DNA of 64,000 nucleotides, taken from the NCBI GenBank assembly GCA_025786725.1, contig JAHLTZ010000008.1, positions 1 to 64,000 on the forward strand, given 5' to 3'. The stretch comes from Syncephalis fuscata. Its lineage: Eukaryota > Zoopagomycota > Zoopagomycetes > Zoopagales > Piptocephalidaceae. Positions within the stretch are counted from its first letter, which is position 1, and each line of letters begins with the position of its first letter. Positions 58,761-64,000 of this stretch are shown in pieces. Both the position numbers and the translations under genes were made by a program. Below the pieces are notes generated by a model. It had not been told where the DNA came from. It made no database searches and saw nothing but the letters and a program-made list of their open reading frames with translations.

Positions 58761-59509
58761 TTATCATTATTGCATAGTCATATCATTGTATATCATTATA
58801 TCGTATACTAAACACCTTTTATTTAATTGTTATTTGTTTGGCACTAGCTATATTAGTTGTATGATTTGATTTATTCCACTTATTAAACCGTATATAGTAT
58901 AGCTTTAGTTCCATTACTTACGCACTCCGCTTTATTATTTTATTCTATTGTATGCCGGTATATATTCTAATAGGTACGTTATTCCTAAAGTCTATTTGTT
59001 TGCCGTTAGCTGCACTTATCACATAGTATGACTTGCTTGGTTTGCTCATTACACACATATATATATACAATAACCTTTTTACTACTAGTTTTATTTTTAC
59101 TACTTGTCAATACTAATATATTATAAGGACATGATACGTATCAATCATCAATGAATGTGAATAATATGTGCTATATATATATGTCATTGCCATAAAATGT
59201 ATACTAGAAAGTAATTAATTATTTATTAATTTATTATTATTACAATATATTAATAATATCGTCCAATGATTATAATATTAATTAACAAATACTACATTTT
59301 TATTAAATAAAGTAAATTACTCTTATCGATTAAACCGATTATTATTATTAACCATTCAACATTAAAATTAACTACACATATACACGTAATAAAAAGCAGT
59401 AGTGTATAAAACAGTCAATGATATTTAATGCTTGCTATTAAGCGTTATACACTAACATCATAAAAGAAACACAGAAGCAGTGACGATAATAGGAAAACAA
59501 CATGCCATT
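58761..59509. other. intergenic, very AT-rich
   Basis: T- and A-rich with TA tracts near 59056-59070 and 59170-59183. No gene or further TIR box recognised. Confidence 0.35.
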
Positions 59510-60285
59510 TTAACCGGCCATCAGCTTTTTAATAAATTCTATCATAAAGTTATGCCTTGTTAATAATAATAATAATACTAATAATACTAAACTTACCTTC
59601 ATAATTGATATTGCCATCGTGATCCTTTTCGGCAATACGCAATAGCTGATCAACCTCGGATTCCTTTAATTTCTCACCGAGACTAGTCAATACTACACAC
59701 ACAGTATATTAATACCACTATGTAACTCATCATTTATTTCATCATTGCATAACTACTTACCATAACGTAGTTCACCTGTCGAAATGTAATTAGTGCCTTC
59801 TTTGTCAAAGACCCGGAAGCCTTTAACAAAATCTTCAAAGGTGCCGGGTGGTTGAAAGCCACCTGATCTACCTAGAATATTTGTAAACTCTTCATACGTT
59901 AATCCAGGTTCGCCATTCACTAAATAAAAGTAAATGGATTACGAGTGATTAGGAGGCAAGTCCGCTAATCAAAAGTCATTTCTATCCCTTACTGTCGACT
60001 GTATTGGCCGATGCTGCCAATTCAGCAATTTGTTTCTCGGTAGGATTCTGGTTGCATGAGCGTAACAAGTCACCCAACGAGCTTAGCGGTACTTGGCCAC
60101 GACCACTTCGGTCGAATAAAGCAAAGGTTTCTTTGAAATCTATAGTCCAAGTTTAATATACTATTCAATAATAGCAAGTAATAACCTACCTGATTCTTGA
60201 TCGGCAGTGAATCGTGTCTATCAATATAGACTAGTTGTTAGCGCTTTTATTCTTTAACCAGCAACATCATCATCATCTTTACCAT
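59510..60285 (-). CDS. myosin essential light chain, Cdc4-like EF-hand protein
   Basis: Light chain of type II/V myosins (cytokinesis, transport). Reading from the start: the first coding exon is apparently only ATG (60283-60285) followed by GTAAAG, and the next exon begins TRFTADQES. Then [97 protein letters not shown], and [12 protein letters not shown] with TAA at 59510. The block FVKGF.VFDK and [12 protein letters not shown] is diagnostic of fission-yeast Cdc4-type light chains rather than calmodulin. EF-hand loops are degenerate, as usual for this family. Six short exons. Confidence 0.82.
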
Positions 60286-60640
60286 ATTTAAAAGTGTTGT
60301 ATTCAAGTAGATGAAAAATAAGTAGCGGTGTTGTGAAAGAGACAAGGAAAAAGGCCGACTTGTCACCACCATACGTCGTTTGTTCACACTTTACACCATT
60401 TAGATCAGCTGATAATTTAAAAGGTCCATTTTTAGTAATAAAATCACTGACGTCATCGGTAAAATCATTAATACAATAGCAAGCGATGATGATGAAAGAG
60501 GAGAAATCAATGAAAACACAAATAGTATATCATCATTATGGTAGCAATAATAATAAAGAATAAAAAAGAGAAAAATGCTTAAATGAAACAGAGAAAGTGT
60601 AAAATAATCCTAATACACAACACATGGATAGAGAATATTA
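60286..60640. other. short intergenic
   Basis: Between the light-chain promoter and the 3' end of the next minus-strand gene. No features noted beyond low-complexity A-rich sequence. Confidence 0.3.
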
Positions 60641-63352
60641 TCATTCAAAATCACTATCCTCTTCTGATGGATAAGAGTCGTTTTCAAGTCCAAATGACTT
60701 GATAGAGGCAGAGGATGGCCGGTTTGGTGAAGTAGGAGAGAAGGCCGATAATCGATGTTGTTCACTATATTGTGGCGTGAATGATGAAGACGCATGAAGA
60801 GCCGTTGGGGCTATTGGTGTAGTTGGTGTAGCGGGAGTAATCGTCGTTGTAACTATGGCCATCTTTATTACCGAGTCTTCTGAAGGCAATTCATCATCAG
60901 TATCTTCTTCTTCTCCGATATCTGGATGTTGCCATTGAAGATTAAAGAGTGCATGGGCATTAGGCACCGACATGGGACGTGAACTGGGCGTAAATGTCGC
61001 ACTTGATGATACTGATGACGATGATGGTGATTCATGTGTATCCATTCTATGGCTATGTGCGACACTCGATGAATGGTGAAAAGTCGTTGCCCGAGGTCGT
61101 TTATCTTCACCTGGACTGTTGGTGGTAACTCTTCTTCTAATACGTATCAAAGGTGGTGGTAATGATGATGATGATGCAAATGATGGCACATTAGTTGGGA
61201 AATCTTCAACTGCTGTTGTAGCAGATGATACGCGTGGTGTCATTGGTGTCGGTAACAACATGTCCTCATATGTTCATCTTCTTGATCACTGCCTCCACTG
61301 CTAGTATGATGATGATGAATATTAGTATTAATACCATTAGTATTTGTATTAATATCATCGGTTTCTTTTTCATTTATACTATGTTCATGTGGATAAACAT
61401 GCTCTTCATCATTACTATGGCTATGGTTTCGTTCTTCTTGTTGTCGCATCCATTCGGCAAATGTGCAATCTTTAAGGGCACCGGCCATTTTTTCTTCCTG
61501 CAGTGTACTCCATTCACCGCCATATTCATGGCCAGGATAGACGACCAAATGATCGTCGAGACTGGCCAGTCTACGTAAACTACGCCACATCGCTTCTGGA
61601 CTGCCACCTGGCAAGTCAAGTCGACCACAACAACCAAGGAATAAAGTATCGCCTGTAAAGAGACGACGCCCATTTACTAGTAAGCATTGTGATCCGGGTG
61701 TATGGCCAGGCGTATGTAGAAATTGAATAGTAGTACGTCGTCCAAGTTTTAATACGTATCCATCCGGTGTGGGCCGTATCCGAGCTAGTGATAGACTAGG
61801 ATTGGCCGGTACAAGATCGGGGACATCTAATGGATGCACATAGGCCGTAGCAGTGGGTCGCTTCTTTAATACTGTGGCCAGTCCCGATACGCGTATACGA
61901 AATTGATCAAATGGTGGGGGCGGTGTACCACCTACATGGTCAAAATGATGATGTGTTACAATGGACCCCACTAGATTTAAATTCTCTCGCTTAATAATAT
62001 CAAGCAATCCTGGCACATCCCAACACGCATCGACGATAACACAGTCACGTGTATCACGATCGGCAATCAGATAAATAAAATTGCGCATCACACCGGCAAA
62101 TTCAAATATCTTATTTTGTATGGGCCGTAATGATTTAATAACTGCATAATCTCGACCTGCTAACAACTGCAGGGTAAATAATCCACTTTCTTGATCCTCT
62201 AATTTAATCTGTGCATTAGCCACACCAACCCGTGCATCTGGATTAGTAGGATCGCGTTGTAAACACTCCTCGTAACATGATAATGCTTCTTCATACTGTC
62301 TTAGACCCAGTAATGCTTCACCTTTTCTATAAAAACCTTTTCCCCAGTCTGGCCGTATACGAATAGCAATCTCTGCGTCTGCCTTGGCCTCCTCGTAGTC
62401 ATTAAGCATGCATCGAGAGGCTGAACGATTAGCATAGAGTAGGGCGGTAAAATCGGCCGTCTCTCCTCCTTTCCTTGTTAACTCGGCCAGCTTTTCATGA
62501 GGACTAAGCGGCGCCGATGATTGATAAATGCTGCTTGATTTATTGCCATCCACGACAAGTCGAATAGCCTTGCTATACTCGGATAATGCGGCTCTATATC
62601 GTTTACGATGAAACTGTTCATTGGCCCGACAGGTAAGACGATATAGATGTCTGTCTGGTGCTAATGCTCTAAACTGTGAATTACCACCGCTTAATGAAGC
62701 ATATGGATCAACATCTAACGAAGCAATGGATCCATAGCCAGATAATTGACTTGACATACTATGTATTGTGCTTGTATGGTGTGGATTTGACTGGTCATCC
62801 GATAAGGCAACCGATAATCGATTGGTACTGCCATTCTCATAGTTTCCCATCACAGATGGTGACAATGTAGTCGATGACGAGACTGTATCGATAGTTGATA
62901 AAGTGGTGACCGACGGTGATGGTCGGAGTGAGCTTAAACGCTTCTTTAATCCTAATAGGCGATGGCCTCCACCCATAGTATCTGTGTGACTAGTGTTATT
63001 GATGTTATTCGTGTTATGGTTGTTTATTTCGTTTAAATGATGATTGCTACTATTGATATCGCTATTGTGGTCACTAGAATGGTCACCAAGAGTATTAATA
63101 TGATTTATATTATGATTATTAGTGGGTGGTGGTAGTTTGTGTCGTCGTCGTCGTCGTCGTCGTAGTTGTAGTAGTGGCTCTATTACTGTCACCAAAATCG
63201 AATACACTACTGCTACTGCTTTGACTTCTACCCTTAAAGCTACCAAAACGGCCAAGATTAATACCGCCAACACTGGTGCCTCCACCTTCACGAACAGATG
63301 ATGTAGACGGAGATGCTGTAGTCGATGCAGTGGACATGGACGACATGAACAT
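60641..63352 (-). CDS. TPR plus metallo-beta-lactamase (glyoxalase II-like) protein with low-complexity tails
   Basis: Start ATG 63352 (MFMSSMSTAS). The Ser/Thr-rich N-terminus runs into an ACG repeat near 63140-63160 where the frame changes. The main frame then runs 63130-61240: Asn/His-rich linker, three TPR-like helices pairs (LTCRANEQFHRKRYRAALSE, LLYANRSASRCMLNDYEEA, GFYRKGEALLGLRQYEEALS), then a hydrolase domain. Metal motifs are THHHFDHVGG, HTPGHTPGS, LFTGDTLFLGCCGRLDLPGG and YPGHEYGGEWS, as in hydroxyacylglutathione hydrolases. Near 61262 the frame changes again by one missing G, and a Ser/Pro-rich acidic tail continues to the stop at 60641 (ending SYPSEEDSDFE). Combined length about 900 residues. 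TPR on a glyoxalase-II fold is an unusual architecture to me. The substrate is unknown. Confidence 0.75.
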
Positions 63353-63584
63353 TAGTCCCAAAAGAGTGGTTACGTGTACAAGTCAATATAAATAAACTAA
63401 CGTATAAACGGTAAAGTAGGAAATAGATTAGTAAAGGAATAGTGATGATAGCCGTTGTATAATAGCGAAAGAAGAAGAGGAGGAAAAGTGACGGCGGTGA
63501 ACATCAACCGCTCTTGATGGTAGAAGGTGCCGTATAAGAGATGTAGAAGTAGACAAGTAAGCAAACAAACAAACAGACAGACAA

Positions 63585-63624
<40 letters not shown>

Positions 63625-64000
63625 ACGAAAAGAGCGAGAGTAAGAGTGAGAGGTAGAAGAGTAAGTGAAAGAGAGCAAAACACCAATGTATATTGTATAA
63701 GTAGACTGTTCAAGGAACAAGTGTTAAAATGGCGTATCTCTTTCTTTACTATCAATGTCACAGTATTGTTTAAAGTAGTCGGTGTATTCAATATTCAATC
63801 TCCACGCCATTGATACTCCTCAACTATGCATACGTACGCACGTCCATGACATTAATAACAATACATCTATCCTATAATGTTTTGTCATACTATTCTATCT
63901 ATTCTATTCTATTCTATACATCTATCTATTTACTATTCTATTCTATATATCTATCTATTTACTATTTTTCATTAAATAACAATAATATTATTCAATATTG
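63353..64000. other. promoter side with GATA and ATTCT microsatellites
   Basis: A (GATA)n tract at about 63585-63623 and CTATT/TCTAT-type repeats at about 63893-63965. Purine-rich on the plus strand at 63430-63680, i.e. a pyrimidine-rich leader for the minus-strand gene. ORFs here are products of the repeats. Confidence 0.45.

Noticed and set aside
1-64000. tRNA or rRNA genes
   Set aside because: No B-box-like GGTTCGANNCC in a cloverleaf context was noticed on either strand; a covariance-model search was not possible.

Overview
The window comes from an AT-rich eukaryote with many short spliceosomal introns (mostly 50-80 nt, GTAAGT/GTATGT donors, TAG/CAG acceptors). A TIM54 homologue, a fungal mitochondrial translocase subunit, points to a fungus. 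A HEI10/CCNB1IP1-type RING protein, a dynein light intermediate chain, a branched-chain E1-beta subunit and peroxisomal acyl-CoA oxidases suggest a filamentous, possibly early-diverging lineage; the lineage is inference.

Layout. 1-4118 (-): 5' part of UDP-glucose:glycoprotein glucosyltransferase (ER quality control). 4.1-6.0 kb: intergenic, with a terminal-inverted-repeat element. 6.0-12.6 kb: two intronless genes for low-complexity membrane proteins of unknown function, separated by a 4.4 kb pyrimidine-rich stretch. 13.1-16.2 kb: a secreted Shewanella-like phosphatase between two Fanzor/TnpB remnants. 17-31 kb: a housekeeping block of BCKDHB, a Kin1/PAR-1-like kinase with KA1-like tail, HEI10-like RING protein, dienelactone-hydrolase-like protein, Rgp1 (Rab6 GEF subunit) and dynein light intermediate chain. 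31.8-34.1 kb: transposon debris, with two inverted Fanzor fragments and TIR boxes. 34.3-58.5 kb: three acyl-CoA oxidase copies (two broken, one intact with peroxisomal C-terminus AKL), with GluRS, TIM54 and RPB4 between the first two and a pair of small secreted-protein genes between the last two. 59.5-63.4 kb: a Cdc4-like myosin essential light chain and a TPR plus metallo-beta-lactamase (glyoxalase II-like) protein.

The most unusual feature is at 48173-50987 (-). A gene whose first exon encodes a signal peptide is followed by 21 tandem units of about 83 bp. On the coding strand each unit reads as an intron of about 80 nt (GT...AG) plus a 3-nt exon; one unit has 2 nt. Donors start with GT in 21 of 21 units and acceptors end in AG in 20 of 21, although the intron bodies have diverged. 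If all microexons are included the frame stays open into a 25-codon last exon that aligns, in frame, with the end of an intronless tandem paralogue (53072-53359) encoding a cysteine-containing secreted peptide. A LINE fragment with a 16-bp target-site duplication sits inside the array. A separate 6-nt microexon in the hydrolase gene (23761-23766), supported by a conserved family motif, shows that this organism probably splices microexons.

Several housekeeping genes carry isolated single-base deletions, mostly at short homopolymers. They look more like unpolished long-read errors than decay, so gene breaks in this window need care. The acyl-CoA oxidase copies show mosaic identity typical of gene conversion.
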